Numbered from the stretch's first letter, positions 21,782-29,840 are shown. The stretch is 32,324 nt of DNA from Candidatus Taylorbacteria bacterium RIFCSPHIGHO2_02_FULL_46_13 (GCA_001821015.1 MHRQ01000014.1:1-32324), one strand, 5' to 3'. Notes: a model not told the origin generated them from the sequence alone. Translations and numbers: made by a program.

Positions 21782-24781
21782 GTGAAAAATGTTGCATTTG
21801 AAAGTGCGTATAAAGGTCTCAATATAAAGCAAAAAGAGGCTATAGATTCAATTGAGGGGCCGGTGATGGTGATTGCGGGCCCGGGCACGGGTAAAACGAC
21901 TGTGTTGACACTTCGTATCGCGCAAATCCTCTCAAAGACCGATACGCCAGCGAGCGGTATTCTTGCGCTTACCTTCACGGAATCAGGCGTACATTCCATG
22001 CGCAGGAAATTAGTGGAGTATATCGGTACCAATGCCTATCGCGTCCACATTTTTACTTTTCATGGATTCGCGCAGGAAATCATCACACGATATCCAGAAT
22101 ATTTTCCACGCATTATCGGCGGGGCAGTCATTTCAGATAGTGAGCGTTATGAAATTCTTGAAGAAGCGCTTGAGAGGGAAGAGTTTGAAATTATTCGGCC
22201 TCTCGGCAAGCCCACTCTGTATGTGCCCAAAGCTCTCTCTGTCATAAAAGACTTAAAGCGTGATGAAGTGGATCCAGCAAAACTGTCTAAAATTCTCGCA
22301 GATGAAAAGAAACGTCTCAAAGCCGCTCCTGATCGCTATCACGAGAAAGGGCGCTTAAAAGGAGAGCTAAAAAAAGAATATGTAGATTCGGTTCGTAACA
22401 ATGAGAAAAATACCGAGCTTGCGCTGTTGTACAGCGCGTACGAAAAAGCGTTGCGCAAGCGCAGTCTGTATGATTTTGAAGACATGCTCATTGAGCTTGT
22501 GCGGGCACTTCGCAAACATAAAGACCTCTTGCGAACTCTCCAAGAAGAGTATCTCTATGTGTTGGCAGACGAGCATCAAGATGCGAACAATGCCCAGAAT
22601 TCCGTTTTGGAACTTTTATGCGATTATCAGGACACACGCAATCTATTCATTGTTGGAGATGAAAAGCAGGCAATCTATCGTTTCCAGGGAGCGTCTCTGG
22701 AAAACTTCTTGTATTTCCAAAAGAAATTTCCAGAGGCGCGGGTTATTTTTTTGAATGAGAATTATCGTTCCACTCAGACTATTCTTGATGTCTCACACCA
22801 GCTTATGGCCGCTCGCTCTGGTGATGAGAAATTACGCCCTAGACTGATTTCCGCTTCACGCACCAAACATGTAGAACTTCCGATAAAGCTTTATGAATTT
22901 GAAACGAGCGAAGATGAGTATGCGGGTGTTGCGGAGGAAATCTCAAAAGCAATACATGAGGGCATTCCTGCGGAGGAAATAGCAATTTTAGTACGAACAA
23001 ATGCAGAGATATCTATTATGGGTCGTGCCCTTGCAGAGTATAAAGTGCCGCACACCTTATTTGCCGATGACGATGCGCTCGGTGATTCGGATATCGGCAA
23101 GCTTCTTCTTTTACTTCGCGCGGTTGTGTTTCCAGAGAATGACGCCCTTGTGGGGAGCATGCTTCTTATAGATTTTCTCGGCATTCATCCGCTTGATGCG
23201 GTGCGGCTCAATCGAACCGCTCGAGAGGTGCGTCGTTCACCTCTTGAGCTTATCGCGCGAGGACAGAAACGTCTTGAATTTTTGAATGAGCAGGCAGTGG
23301 ATCGTCTTTCGAGAGAATTTCTCAATTGGATGGAGCGTGTGAATAACGAGAGCGCTCTTGATTCGTTTTTGTTCATTGTACAGGGGTCAGGATTTCAGAA
23401 ATATCTCTTGAAGAAACCGGATTCTATGGAAAAGTTAGCTAAATTGGTTGGGGTCTATGATGGTATTAAAGCATTTTTAGTGACACATAAGGATGCGAAG
23501 CTGAAAGATTTTATTTCCTCCGTAGATAGATTACTGAGACATGGAAGCCCTCTGCGGTTTTCGCGAACCTCGCTTGGCGCTCGGGGTGTTTTGGTCATGA
23601 CGGCGCATAAATCAAAAGGGCTTGAGTGGCAGAGAGTGTATATCGTGAATTGTGCAGACAAGGTGTGGGGTAATCGCCGCGCGATGGGTTCATTTCGTCT
23701 TCCAGCGCCGCTCTCGTCCGCAGGAGAGAGCGAGCAGGATGACGACGAGCGGCGTCTCTTTTACGTTGCACTGACGCGCGCGAAGGAATCGGTCTCTCTT
23801 TCTTTCGCGCGTCTTGATGCACATGGCACAGAGCGCCTCGTTTCTCGCTTTGTGGAGGAATTGAGGACAGAACTTGTGGAGAAAATAGTGGGACGTAGTT
23901 TCAAGCCCGAGGAGCGGATTTTGCGCTCGCTTGAAGGGCAGAATCAAACACACTCAGCAGGTGCCTTGTGGGACAGAGCGTATTTGAGAGAGCTTTTCTT
24001 GGAGCATGGGATAAATGCGACTGCACTCAACAATTATCTGGAGTGCCCGTGGAAATATTTTTTCAAGAACCTAGTGCGTTTGCCTGATATCCCCGGCTCC
24101 TACCTTCAGTTCGGGACCGCGACGCATTCAGCGCTCAAGGCGCTCACTGATGCAAAGCGTGAGAAGAAAGAATTTAGCAAGAGAGATTTTGTGGATGTGT
24201 TCAGAAGCAGTCTTGGGCGTCTACCGCTTTCTACATCTAACCTCACGCATATACTCAAAAAAGGAGAAAGCGTGCTCCCTAAATATTTTGACGCGCGCAC
24301 ACCTTTCTGGCACGCTGATTCCCTTGCTGAGTATGTGATCACGGGCGTATTTTTGACACTGACGGACAAGAGTAATTTGCTGTTGCGTGGCCGTATAGAT
24401 AAACTGGAACTCCTCTCTGGCGGTACGGTCAATGTGGTAGATTACAAGACAGGTGCTCGCAGGACCCGTAATGATATTTTGGGTCAGACCAAAAACTCTA
24501 ATGGAGATATCAAACGACAGCTTGATTTTTACCGATTATTACTTGAGTTACACGACGGGGGTAAATATGAGATGGTTTCAGCGGGTATTGATTTTGTAGA
24601 ACCCGATGCAAAAGGGAAAATCTACCCCATTGAAAAATTCACCATGTCACATGACGACGCTCTTTCCGTTCGCGAGGAAGTTGTTCGTGTGGCGGGAGAA
24701 ATAGTAGCGTTTTCCTTTTGGGATGCTACGTGCGATGAAGATGATTGTCAGTGGTGTGGTTTAAGAAAGTTCATAGCATAG
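21782..24781 (+). CDS. UvrD-type helicase fused to RecB-type nuclease with Fe-S-type cysteines
   Basis: A 999-residue superfamily 1A helicase joined to a PD-(D/E)XK nuclease, as in AddA/AddB and RecB, probably processing double-strand breaks. Helicase motifs in order: Q motif LNIKQKEAI, Walker A AGPGTGKTT (32-40), Walker B ADEHQD (D263-E264; DEFQD or DEYQD is usual), GDEKQAIYRFQGA, the VMTAHKSKGLEW segment and motif VI RRLFYVALTRAK. The nuclease domain has GRIDKLE and VVDYKTG. Cysteines C755, C984, C989 and C992 surround it in the arrangement of the AddB/Cas4 4Fe-4S staple. One chain thus combines functions usually split between two subunits. The start is a GTG immediately after a TATACT box, implying a leaderless mRNA. 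Confidence 0.9.
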   Translation: MKNVAFESAYKGLNIKQKEAIDSIEGPVMVIAGPGTGKTTVLTLRIAQILSKTDTPASGILALTFTESGVHSMRRKLVEYIGTNAYRVHIFTFHGFAQEIITRYPEYFPRIIGGAVISDSERYEILEEALEREEFEIIRPLGKPTLYVPKALSVIKDLKRDEVDPAKLSKILADEKKRLKAAPDRYHEKGRLKGELKKEYVDSVRNNEKNTELALLYSAYEKALRKRSLYDFEDMLIELVRALRKHKDLLRTLQEEYLYVLADEHQDANNAQNSVLELLCDYQDTRNLFIVGDEKQAIYRFQGASLENFLYFQKKFPEARVIFLNENYRSTQTILDVSHQLMAARSGDEKLRPRLISASRTKHVELPIKLYEFETSEDEYAGVAEEISKAIHEGIPAEEIAILVRTNAEISIMGRALAEYKVPHTLFADDDALGDSDIGKLLLLLRAVVFPENDALVGSMLLIDFLGIHPLDAVRLNRTAREVRRSPLELIARGQKRLEFLNEQAVDRLSREFLNWMERVNNESALDSFLFIVQGSGFQKYLLKKPDSMEKLAKLVGVYDGIKAFLVTHKDAKLKDFISSVDRLLRHGSPLRFSRTSLGARGVLVMTAHKSKGLEWQRVYIVNCADKVWGNRRAMGSFRLPAPLSSAGESEQDDDERRLFYVALTRAKESVSLSFARLDAHGTERLVSRFVEELRTELVEKIVGRSFKPEERILRSLEGQNQTHSAGALWDRAYLRELFLEHGINATALNNYLECPWKYFFKNLVRLPDIPGSYLQFGTATHSALKALTDAKREKKEFSKRDFVDVFRSSLGRLPLSTSNLTHILKKGESVLPKYFDARTPFWHADSLAEYVITGVFLTLTDKSNLLLRGRIDKLELLSGGTVNVVDYKTGARRTRNDILGQTKNSNGDIKRQLDFYRLLLELHDGGKYEMVSAGIDFVEPDAKGKIYPIEKFTMSHDDALSVREEVVRVAGEIVAFSFWDATCDEDDCQWCGLRKFIA

Positions 24782-24800
24782 AATCTTTCATATGAATTTC

Positions 24801-24842
24801 ACTACCACAATAAGAATGCTATAGCATTCTTATTGTGGGGGT
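24801..24842. repeat. GCTATAGC-centred palindrome after the helicase gene
   Basis: Seventeen-base arms pair perfectly (24805-24821 with 24822-24838) with no loop, plus partial pairing to 24801 and 24842. It starts about 20 bases after the stop codon. Confidence 0.75.
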
Positions 24843-24854
24843 AGGTATATAAAG

Positions 24855-24889
24855 AAATCCCCTTTAGACTGAGGCTTAAAGGGGATTTT
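24855..24889. terminator. Bidirectional terminator between helicase and DsbA-like gene
   Basis: Stem AAATCCCCTTT (24855-24865) with AAAGGGGATTT (24878-24888), A-rich before and T-rich after; it serves both convergent genes. Confidence 0.8.
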
Positions 24890-24906
24890 ACGGATAGAAT
24901 TTTAAA

Positions 24907-25743
24907 TTATTTCAGCAGTGCGTCTATGACTTTTTGAATCATAGTGTACGGGAGGGCACCGCTCATTGAGATTCGTAACTTATCGGTTGAGAACGTAAAC
25001 GGCGGATCTTGACCCGGCGCTTGACGCGAGAAGTCGTCATTAAGGCCTTGGACTACCGCCCGTGCCTCGTTGCTTATTGGTTTGCTTGAAACGAAAATCG
25101 AGAACGGGGTGCCACGCCCACCCGCGCCGACAGCCTCATCGTATGACGCTTGGACTAAACTCGTATATTTCCCGCTTGAAAGACATGTGTTGAATTGGGT
25201 AACATTGAGCCCTAAGTCTTTCGCAATAATTGGCAGTTGTGCGGCATCCAGCCCATTGTTTGACGGTGTTATTTCAAATATCTTATTTAAGTATTCCCAG
25301 AAGATCTTATTACCACCAAGCTCCGCGGCACACTCGGTTGCCTCTGATTCATAGGGCGCTTTAGGGTGAAGCTGTTCAAGAGGGAATTGGCGGTAGACCC
25401 ACAACACCGTGCCATTTTTGCCGTACGTATCGGCAACTTGGTGCATCGTTGCGTGGAATGATTTGCAGAACGGACATTCAGTGTCGCTGTATTCAACGAT
25501 GGCCAATTTTGCCGCTGGGTTGCCCAGTATATGTTCGGTTTGGCTGATTGTTTTTATTGCGATTTCGGCTTCGGTTGACAGGGCATCCGCCTGCGCCGCA
25601 CCCAAAGCGGAATTTGTGTTGCTGTTATTTGTTAGGGTGCTTGGGCTACGCGTCATGAATAAGGCACCGGCGACGAGTGCTCCTGCAATAACTATTGCGA
25701 TAGGTACCGATATACTGCTTTTGTCTCGGGGTGAATCCTCCAT
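24907..25743 (-). CDS. Membrane-anchored DsbA-family thiol oxidoreductase
   Basis: Thioredoxin-fold protein of the DsbA/Thioredoxin_4 group, which forms or isomerises disulfides in exported proteins. After a short cytoplasmic tail, one helix (about residues 12-31) anchors it, followed by an Asn/Thr/Ser linker. The strand AIVEYSDTECPFC carries the active-site CPFC (residues 90-93), and GGRGTPFSIF supplies the cis-proline loop. The 278 residues fit the family. The minus-strand promoter (TTGTCA-N17-TACAAT) lies upstream with overlapping -35 boxes toward the ZIP transporter. No DsbB or VKOR partner is seen. It could provide disulfides for exported proteins such as the two-cysteine protein at 6983. 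Confidence 0.9.
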   Translation of the reverse strand: MEDSPRDKSSISVPIAIVIAGALVAGALFMTRSPSTLTNNSNTNSALGAAQADALSTEAEIAIKTISQTEHILGNPAAKLAIVEYSDTECPFCKSFHATMHQVADTYGKNGTVLWVYRQFPLEQLHPKAPYESEATECAAELGGNKIFWEYLNKIFEITPSNNGLDAAQLPIIAKDLGLNVTQFNTCLSSGKYTSLVQASYDEAVGAGGRGTPFSIFVSSKPISNEARAVVQGLNDDFSRQAPGQDPPFTFSTDKLRISMSGALPYTMIQKVIDALLK

Positions 25744-25766
25744 AGTTTTATATTAAATATTGAGCA

Positions 25767-25795
25767 ATTGTATACAAAAGAGATTCATTTGACAA
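25767..25795 (-). promoter_or_regulatory. Promoter of the DsbA-like gene
   Basis: On the minus strand TTGTCA (25790-25795), 17-base spacer, TACAAT (25767-25772). Its -35 overlaps a plus-strand TTGACA (25789-25794) pointing to the ZIP gene. Confidence 0.75.
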
Positions 25796-25832
25796 CATTC
25801 CCCCGGAGATGATTTTAGTGTATATTTTTCTA

Positions 25833-26609
25833 ATGACTCTCATATTTGTCTATGCCCTTGTCAGTGTGGTCGTGGTAAGTCTTCTGTCGCTTATCGGCGC
25901 GGTGGCACTTACCTTGCGCGATAGCGTGCTTAAAAACACGATATTCGTCCTGGTGAGCCTTTCGGTCGGTGCGTTGTTCGGTGATGCCTTTTTTCACTTA
26001 ATTCCTGAAGCGTTTCGTACAGGAGGCAGTGAACAGAGCATGGCGATGTTTGTTCTCTCCGGCATCCTTCTGTTTTTCGTACTTGAGAAGTTTTTAGTAT
26101 GGCGACACCGTCATGGCGCTGACGAAGAATCTTATGAATCAGAAGCGGCTCACGGACATCTCATTAAACCGCTTGGCGGTGTAGTTCTTATTGGTGACGC
26201 CCTGCACAATTTTCTTGATGGGGTTATTATTGGGGCGAGTTACTTGGTGAATGTACCGGTGGGAATCGCAACAACCATCGCGGTCATTCTTCACGAGATA
26301 CCACAGGAGATAGGGGATTTTGGGGTACTCATTCATGCGGGGTATTCTCGCACCAAAGCCCTGTGGTTTAACTTTTTATCCGCACTCGTTTCTATAGCAG
26401 GTCTCGTAGCGGTGTTTCTACTAGGTGACGAGGTCATGGTTTTTATTCCCGCAGCACTTGCGTTTGCGGCGGGAGGATTTATCTATATTGCTGGTTCTGA
26501 TTTAGTGCCAGAAGTGCATAAAACAACTGACCCGCGCAAGTCTCTGGTACAAATGCTTTGTATACTTCTTGGGATTTGTCTGATGCTCCTTTTGCTTTTG
26601 GTTGAGTAG
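25833..26609 (+). CDS. ZIP-family divalent metal transporter
   Basis: ZIP transporters import zinc, iron or other divalent metals. About seven or eight membrane helices are visible. The metal-binding helices IV and V carry DALHNFLDG and HEIPQEIGDF, the histidine and acidic residues that form the binuclear site, and a His-rich cytoplasmic loop (WRHRHGADEE...AAHGH) precedes them. I prefer the ATG at 25833 (258 residues): an upstream in-frame ATG at 25809 has its Shine-Dalgarno too close and lies before the start expected from the TTGACA at 25789. Substrate specificity cannot be read. It is divergent to the DsbA-like gene. Confidence 0.9.
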   Translation: MTLIFVYALVSVVVVSLLSLIGAVALTLRDSVLKNTIFVLVSLSVGALFGDAFFHLIPEAFRTGGSEQSMAMFVLSGILLFFVLEKFLVWRHRHGADEESYESEAAHGHLIKPLGGVVLIGDALHNFLDGVIIGASYLVNVPVGIATTIAVILHEIPQEIGDFGVLIHAGYSRTKALWFNFLSALVSIAGLVAVFLLGDEVMVFIPAALAFAAGGFIYIAGSDLVPEVHKTTDPRKSLVQMLCILLGICLMLLLLLVE

Positions 26610-26621
26610 GTAAATAAATAG

Positions 26622-26663
26622 AAAAAGGACCGGAAAGACTCACTTAAGAGTGCATTCCGGTCC
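26622..26663 (-). terminator. Terminator between ZIP gene and minus-strand ncRNA
   Basis: Stem GGACCGGAA (26627-26635) with TTCCGGTCC (26655-26663) and an inner CACT/AGTG pair. Five A at 26622-26626 give a minus-strand U-run; plus-strand TTTTT at 26666-26670 makes it bidirectional. Confidence 0.85.
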
Positions 26664-26831
26664 CATTTTTCGCGGGCAATGCCCACGCGATCCTTCAACG
26701 TCTATTGTGGAGTAAGGTTCGATCCTCCACGACGCCGCTGTCCTTCGTCCTGTCAGCCGCGAAACGCTTTATAACAGGGCGGCGCGAGCCCAAGGGGCAC
26801 CATGCTCGCACGTTAATATGTTTGGTGTCCA
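26622..26831 (-). ncRNA. Candidate ~210-nt structured RNA of unknown family
   Basis: This 259-base gap has no credible protein gene but has a full RNA gene layout on the minus strand: a consensus promoter at 26838-26865, predicted start near 26831, several nested helices and a strong terminator. Read 5' to 3', AACGT and ACGTT would close a multiloop holding a GCGAG/CTCGC hairpin, a CGCCGC/GCGGCG helix with CCTGT/ACAGG inside it, and a GTGGAG/CTCCAC hairpin; a GC-rich hairpin (CGCG, GGGC/GCCC) then precedes the terminator. I could not match it to tmRNA, RNase P, SRP or 6S RNA. Confidence 0.5.
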
Positions 26832-26837
26832 AATAAC

Positions 26838-26865
26838 ATTATGCACACTTTGTATTTTTTGTCAA
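26838..26865 (-). promoter_or_regulatory. Promoter of the candidate ncRNA
   Basis: On the minus strand TTGACA (26860-26865), 16-base spacer, CATAAT (26838-26843), just beyond the exonuclease stop codon. Confidence 0.7.
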
Positions 26866-26868
26866 CTG

Positions 26869-27438
26869 TTAAAACAAAGAAGAGGTTTGACCGCCTTCTT
26901 TTTTCTCCCAACCGGAGGTGTCTAGCGCGATGTCTTTGAGAACAGCGCCATCGCGATATTTAAGGTGTCCTTTTGCACGCGCGTAGTCGTACAAATCTTT
27001 GGTGAGGCGCACGTCTTCAATACAGTAGTCTATGACTTTTTGGTATTTACCATTTTTCCACCAGACGTTCGCCATGAGTCCGTCTGCGGTCTTGTTGCGT
27101 CCAAGTGTTGCAGCTCCTAGTGTGTCTAGTTTCAATCTGCGTCCTAAAACTTTTCGGACTTCTTTTAAGAGATCAACGCTTTTTATTTTTGTGAGATCTC
27201 CACGGTAGTATTTGTTGAGAAGGGGAATATCAAAGTGGTCAGAGTTAAAACCGATAAGGAGGTCGGTTTTTTCTAGAATAGGCCAGAGGTCTTTTAAGCT
27301 TTCTTGTTTGAAGCTCGTATATTTGTCAGTCTCTGAATCATGAATGCAGATACAGGCGAGGTCTAGCGACGCGGGGTCGTTGCTTCCCGTTTCATCAAAG
27401 AAATTACTTGTTTCTATATCAAAAACGATTTTGTGCAT
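26869..27438 (-). CDS. DEDDy 3'-5' exonuclease (RNase H-like fold)
   Basis: A DnaQ/PolB-type 3'-5' exonuclease domain protein of 189 residues. Motif Exo I is FDIET (D7, E9), Exo II is the GFNSDHFDIPLL segment, and Exo III is YCIEDVRLTKDLY with the Y-x3-D pair typical of the DEDDy group (YprB-like/RNase_H_2). It contains no other domain, so it probably acts as a free-standing DNA or RNA trimming enzyme. The start ATG at 27438 lies three bases from the hisS stop, so it is very likely translated from the hisS mRNA. The terminal residues are Lys/Gly-rich. Confidence 0.85.
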   Translation of the reverse strand: MHKIVFDIETSNFFDETGSNDPASLDLACICIHDSETDKYTSFKQESLKDLWPILEKTDLLIGFNSDHFDIPLLNKYYRGDLTKIKSVDLLKEVRKVLGRRLKLDTLGAATLGRNKTADGLMANVWWKNGKYQKVIDYCIEDVRLTKDLYDYARAKGHLKYRDGAVLKDIALDTSGWEKKEGGQTSSLF

Positions 27439-27441
27439 TGT

Positions 27442-28683
27442 TTATAGACCTTTTACGAATCTAACGACTTCTTCTACGGGAAGTGTCTTTTCTTCCTGTG
27501 TGCGCAAGTTCTTGAGTTTATAGGCTTCGTTTTTGACCTCTGCTTCACCAACAAAGAGTGCGAAGTGGATGGATTGTTTGTCAGCAAGCTTTATTTTGTC
27601 GCCCACTTTTTTGTCCGTTAGGTCCACGGCGACATTAATTCCTGAGGTGCGAAGCGTGTAAGCAATTTTTTGTGCCGCGGGCAAGTCACTTGCGGATATG
27701 GGAATAAGATACACGTCGGTAGATGGGCGATATTCGGGCAAAAGACCACGAGTCTCCAAAAAATCTCGAATCGTAACATCTCCCATGCCAAAACCCACGG
27801 CAGGTATCGAATCTTCCCCAAATATCTCTAGAAGATTGTCGTAGCGGCCTCCGCCAAAGAGTGAGCGGTTGTTTTTTGGGTTTGTGTCAAAGACTTCAAA
27901 AACAACGTCGATGTAATAATCGAACCCACGCATGAGTGTAGGGTAGAAAGTAACGTTTTTTATATCACGTGTGGCAAGCCCTTTAATAACGTCGTTTACT
28001 AGCTCGTTGGGCGCTATATTCATATCAAACGAGTGGCTGGAAATCTTTTGCCACTCTTCTTCAAACTCTTTCGGTGTCATTTTTTCCTTGCGGTCCACGA
28101 GGCGGGCCGCCGTTGGGTAGTGAGCTCGATCAAAAAGCTTTTCTTCCAGATACGCCTGCGCAAGTTTTCGGCTATTGATTCTAATCTCAAAATCTTCGTC
28201 TTTTGCGCCGAATTTTTTCATAACATGATAGGCGAGGGAGATGATTTCCACTTCAGATTCAATACTGGCCACACCAAAGATATCGGCATTGAGTTGCCAG
28301 TGCTCTCGCAGGCGGCCACGTTGCGGCCGCTCGTATCTAAAAACGTTGGGAATTGAGTACCAACGAAGAGGGAAGGCAAGTTCGCGTCGCTTGGCGGCAA
28401 TCATTCGTGCAAGCGTTGGCGTCATCTCGGGGCGGAGCGTTACTTCTCGCTCGCCACGGTCGGTGAACGTATAGGTTTGTTCACTAACGATTTCCTCGCT
28501 GGTCTTGCTTCTATAAAGCTCTGCTGGTTCTAGAATAGATGCGCCATATTCCACATATCCATACCGCTCGGCCACGGTTCGCATCACGCTGAAAATGTAG
28601 TTCTGTACGAACATATCCTTCGGATAGAAATCGCGTACGCCTTTATAGCTCTCTGTTGAGGGGATATTTTTCTTGTCAGACAT
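27442..28683 (-). CDS. hisS: Histidyl-tRNA synthetase
   Basis: Class II synthetase that charges tRNA-His. Motifs: GVRDFYPKDM at the N-terminus, the motif 2 region LRPEMTPTLARM and FRYERPQRGRLREHWQ, the histidine-binding signature GFDYYIDVVFEV followed by FGGGRYDNL, and the C-terminal anticodon-binding domain (VYLIPIS to the end). I choose the ATG at 28683 (413 residues): the in-frame extension to 28743 lies upstream of the promoter. TTGCAA-N17-TACAAT ends six bases before this ATG, implying a leaderless transcript. It is followed at once by the exonuclease gene. Confidence 0.96.
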   Translation of the reverse strand: MSDKKNIPSTESYKGVRDFYPKDMFVQNYIFSVMRTVAERYGYVEYGASILEPAELYRSKTSEEIVSEQTYTFTDRGEREVTLRPEMTPTLARMIAAKRRELAFPLRWYSIPNVFRYERPQRGRLREHWQLNADIFGVASIESEVEIISLAYHVMKKFGAKDEDFEIRINSRKLAQAYLEEKLFDRAHYPTAARLVDRKEKMTPKEFEEEWQKISSHSFDMNIAPNELVNDVIKGLATRDIKNVTFYPTLMRGFDYYIDVVFEVFDTNPKNNRSLFGGGRYDNLLEIFGEDSIPAVGFGMGDVTIRDFLETRGLLPEYRPSTDVYLIPISASDLPAAQKIAYTLRTSGINVAVDLTDKKVGDKIKLADKQSIHFALFVGEAEVKNEAYKLKNLRTQEEKTLPVEEVVRFVKGL

Positions 28684-28689
28684 GTGGCA

Positions 28690-28718
28690 ATTGTAGCTCT
28701 TGGATAGCTCTTTTGCAA
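28690..28718 (-). promoter_or_regulatory. hisS promoter with leaderless geometry
   Basis: On the minus strand TTGCAA (28713-28718), 17-base spacer, TACAAT (28690-28695). The first transcribed base should fall at or next to the A of the ATG. Confidence 0.75.
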
Positions 28719-28720
28719 AA

Positions 28721-28752
28721 GAAAAAGCCCCGTGTGCGTGCACACGGGGCTT
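28721..28752 (-). terminator. Terminator of the lipoprotein gene
   Basis: Twelve-base-pair perfect stem (28725-28736 with 28741-28752); the A-run at 28722-28726 is a U-run on the minus strand. Confidence 0.85.
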
Positions 28753-28766
28753 GATGAAGCTCGGCT

Positions 28767-29168
28767 CTATTTCTTTTCCCGAAAAGTCACGAAGTAGCCT
28801 ACGGTCGCGCCGTAATCAAAGTGAGATACATCAACTTGCTTACTTCTTCTATCTTGGTTTCCAAATCTTCGTCTGACATCTCCGCCAATGGAGCTTACCT
28901 CAAGATTCGTATGTCTCCGCAGGAACACACTCAAGGCGTTTCCAAAATCAGCCTGTATGTAGGGGAAGTAATACACATCATTCCCATAAGCTATGGGTAA
29001 AGATACTGGTGCACCTCCAGCAGTCTTCTCTTCAGTAGAAAAAACTGCATTTTCCTGAAGACTTGGATTCAGGTAATCCCGTTGAGGTTGCGGTCGTTGT
29101 TCAGAATCGCATCCAACCCCGTACAGTAGAAACAGGGCGACTAAGCCGACAGATAAAACAACTTTCAT
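28767..29168 (-). CDS. Putative lipoprotein
   Basis: A 133-residue exported protein. The N-terminus is MKVVLSVGLVALFLLYGVGC: one basic residue, a hydrophobic core and a lipobox LYGVGC, with Cys20 as the expected lipid-modified residue. The mature part is polar (QRPQPQR linker), followed by a beta-rich domain with YGNDVYYFPYIQADFG and LEVSSIGGDVRRRFG; no family is recognised. The ATG at 29168 has an AAAGG Shine-Dalgarno; a longer in-frame version (to 29249) would bury the signal peptide. It ends in its own terminator. Confidence 0.8.
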   Translation of the reverse strand: MKVVLSVGLVALFLLYGVGCDSEQRPQPQRDYLNPSLQENAVFSTEEKTAGGAPVSLPIAYGNDVYYFPYIQADFGNALSVFLRRHTNLEVSSIGGDVRRRFGNQDRRSKQVDVSHFDYGATVGYFVTFREKK

Positions 29169-29284
29169 AGATAACCTTTCTGTTGATTGTTGAACTGGAA
29201 AGAACACGTTTATAAATAGAATACTAGCATATAATATAATATCCGTCAAGAGATTTCGGGAGCGACAAAATACCCTTTAGTCTC

Positions 29285-29312
29285 TTGCACTTAGCAGGGT
29301 TTAGGCTATAAT
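29285..29312 (+). promoter_or_regulatory. Promoter of the RRM gene
   Basis: TTGCAC (29285-29290), 16-base spacer, TATAAT (29307-29312). It predicts a leader of about 95 nt rich in G and T, a length seen in cold-regulated RNA-binding-protein genes. Confidence 0.7.
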
Positions 29313-29412
29313 CGTTTTATCGTAGTGTTTTCTCAATATCGGCCGTGAGTTTCTCTTGGTGCGAGTTTGGGGAAGGGTCGCGCTATGAGGAATTTAGGTA
29401 AATAGTCAATTC

Positions 29413-29685
29413 ATGGCCAAAAAGCTTTATGTCGGAGGTCTTGCGTGGGCGACAAACGATGATGGTTTGCGCGACGCATTCTCCAAAGCAGGCACGGTTA
29501 TCTCGGCGTCAGTAATGACCGACCGAATGACCGGCAAATCGCGTGGTTTCGGCTTCGTAGAGATGGAAGATGCCGATGTGGCGAAAGCGATTGAAATGTG
29601 GGATGGCAAGGATTTAGACGGTCGCAACGTACGGGTGAATGAAGCCCGTCCGCGCACCGAACGTGCTCCTCGTCGAGAATACTAA
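29413..29685 (+). CDS. RRM-domain RNA-binding protein
   Basis: A single RNA recognition motif of 90 residues, like the glycine-rich RNA-binding proteins of cyanobacteria and many CPR genomes. RNP2 is LYVGGL (5-10) and RNP1 is KSRGFGFV (42-49), with the aromatic residues needed for RNA stacking present in both. The C-terminus is short and Arg-rich (NEARPRTERAPRREY), not glycine-rich. Such proteins are often cold-induced and bind single-stranded RNA as chaperones; here that is inferred from the family and the long leader. It is a single-gene unit with strong promoter and terminator. Confidence 0.92.
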   Translation: MAKKLYVGGLAWATNDDGLRDAFSKAGTVISASVMTDRMTGKSRGFGFVEMEDADVAKAIEMWDGKDLDGRNVRVNEARPRTERAPRREY

Positions 29686-29695
29686 TTCAAACGCT

Positions 29696-29734
29696 AAAAA
29701 CACATCGCCCTCCTTCGGAGGGCGATGTGTTTTT
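29696..29734 (+). terminator. Terminator of the RRM gene
   Basis: Perfect stem of at least 12 bp (AAAAACACATCGCCCTC at 29696-29712 with its complement at 29718-29734), small CTTCG loop, ending in TTTTT. Confidence 0.9.
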
Positions 29735-29743
29735 GATTCCGTG

Positions 29744-29795
29744 AACAACATAATTATTTAAGATTGCTATAGCAATCTTAAATAATTATGTTGTT
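29744..29795. repeat. Perfect 52-bp palindrome centred on GCTATAGC
   Basis: Two 26-base arms pair without a single mismatch and without a loop (centre between 29769 and 29770). It starts nine bases after the RRM terminator, so it is not needed for termination. Confidence 0.85.
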
Positions 29796-29810
29796 TTCTA
29801 TCGGTTAAAG

Positions 29811-29840
29811 AAAAAAGGAAGTGATGGCATCACTTCCTTT
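29811..29840 (-). terminator. Terminator of the small minus-strand gene
   Basis: Thirteen-base arms (AAAGGAAGTGATG at 29814-29826 with 29828-29840) around one G; A-run on the plus strand before it, hence U-run on the minus strand. It overlaps the gene's stop codon. Confidence 0.75.

Noticed and set aside
26715..26735. tRNA T-arm-like GGTTCGATCC on the plus strand
   Set aside because: No five-base-pair T stem around a seven-base loop and no acceptor stem or CCA; it is the loop of a minus-strand hairpin.
26730..26775. SRP-RNA-like ACAGG...GGACAGC segment in the candidate ncRNA
   Set aside because: The GGAA tetraloop and AGCAG half of the conserved SRP domain IV are not present.
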